A stretch of DNA of 64,000 nt. Origin: UBA11740 sp033856915. GTDB taxonomy: Bacteria > Acidobacteriota > Blastocatellia > Pyrinomonadales > Pyrinomonadaceae. Shown here in pieces: positions 63,763-64,000 of the stretch (the stretch's first letter is position 1; each line of letters starts with the position of its first letter). Under the pieces are notes generated by a model. It was not told the origin of the DNA, made no database searches, and saw only the letters and a program-made list of their open reading frames with translations. The DNA is taken from assembly GCA_033856915.1 (NCBI GenBank), contig JAWVEB010000052.1, positions 28,140 through 92,139 of the forward strand, given 5' to 3'. Made by a program: the position numbers and the translations under genes.

Positions 63763-64000
63763 TCTCAGTTCGTCATCGGAAAGCTTCATTTTGTGATTAG
63801 TTCATGCCGAGGCGTCTGCCTCTACACTTCTATTTAGTCATCGCCCAATCGTCCCTGTACTCTTCGGTCGGCCCCACGATCGTTCCGACATCACAATGAA
63901 ACGATCAAGGGGTCAGGCCTTCGATTCTTCGATTCTCATCGCGACGGAACTCAAGATGCCGAAGATTGCTGTGTAGACGAATATGCCGCGGCCGAAGGGC
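63763..64000. other. Intergenic end of window with one REP-like copy
   Basis: A copy of the repeat (GGGGTCAGGCCTTCGATTCT) is at about 63910. No gene can be supported before the window ends. Confidence 0.55.

Overview
The window looks like chromosomal DNA of a GC-moderate, Gram-negative, soil-type bacterium. An acidobacterium (Blastocatellia-like) fits best, but that is inference. The signs are KDO genes (kdsA, kdsB, kdsC) and a TonB-dependent receptor, implying an outer membrane, plus a eukaryote-like Ser/Thr kinase with a zinc ribbon, many Tat-exported enzymes, and abundant short palindromic and REP-like intergenic repeats.

Region 1 (1-15.5 kb) is accessory metabolism. A partial histidine kinase ends at 691. 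A minus-strand operon (8793 to 693) encodes two cytochrome P460 proteins, a Tat-exported epoxide hydrolase, a cupin, a VOC protein, a cupin remnant, a frameshifted Rieske ferredoxin and a three-subunit PaoABC-type aldehyde oxidoreductase. Divergent from it are two response regulators, a frameshifted alpha/beta hydrolase, a three-domain cNMP/thioredoxin-fold/flavin reductase and a UBP zinc-finger protein. After them come DoxX, a pirin remnant, a frameshifted encapsulated-ferritin-like gene, a DksA-like protein and a rhodanese with an in-frame TGA. Broken genes are concentrated here.

Region 2 (15.6-33.0 kb) is a vitamin B12 block, all on the minus strand. Two cobalamin riboswitches control it: one upstream of cobB, the other upstream of a very tight operon btuB - DUF5522 - btuF - btuD - btuC - bluB - cobQ - cbiB - orf - cobD - CWC protein - cytoplasmic BtuF-like - cobU - cobT - cobS - cobC. 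It covers corrinoid uptake, amidation, aminopropanol attachment, dimethylbenzimidazole synthesis and nucleotide-loop assembly. Corrin-ring genes and an adenosyltransferase are not here. Diverged direct repeats flank the block: a complete tRNA-Gly(CCC) at the right end and only the 3' part of the same tRNA at the left, as expected for an old tRNA-targeted insertion. No integrase is seen.

Region 3 (33-51.6 kb) is mostly housekeeping: kdsC, larB, larE, a catalytically dead M1-peptidase-like TPR protein, kdsA, a Ser/Thr kinase, pyrG, kdsB, an ATP-grasp-like protein, a multi-pass acyltransferase-like membrane protein, serA and corA.

Region 4 (51.6-64 kb) is repeat-rich and accessory. It holds small orphan proteins, a sigma-factor tail, a 21-bp tandem repeat, a triple tail-collar protein, a REP-associated transposase remnant and at least six loci of a GGGGTCAGGCCTGCGAT repeat family. 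It also holds a three-gene plus-strand module: methyltransferase-like protein, compact UvrD-type helicase, and a 747-residue protein ending in an AlkB-type dioxygenase domain. This module is the best candidate for an undescribed system. A Tat-exported class V aminotransferase precedes it and a secreted beta-propeller protein follows it.
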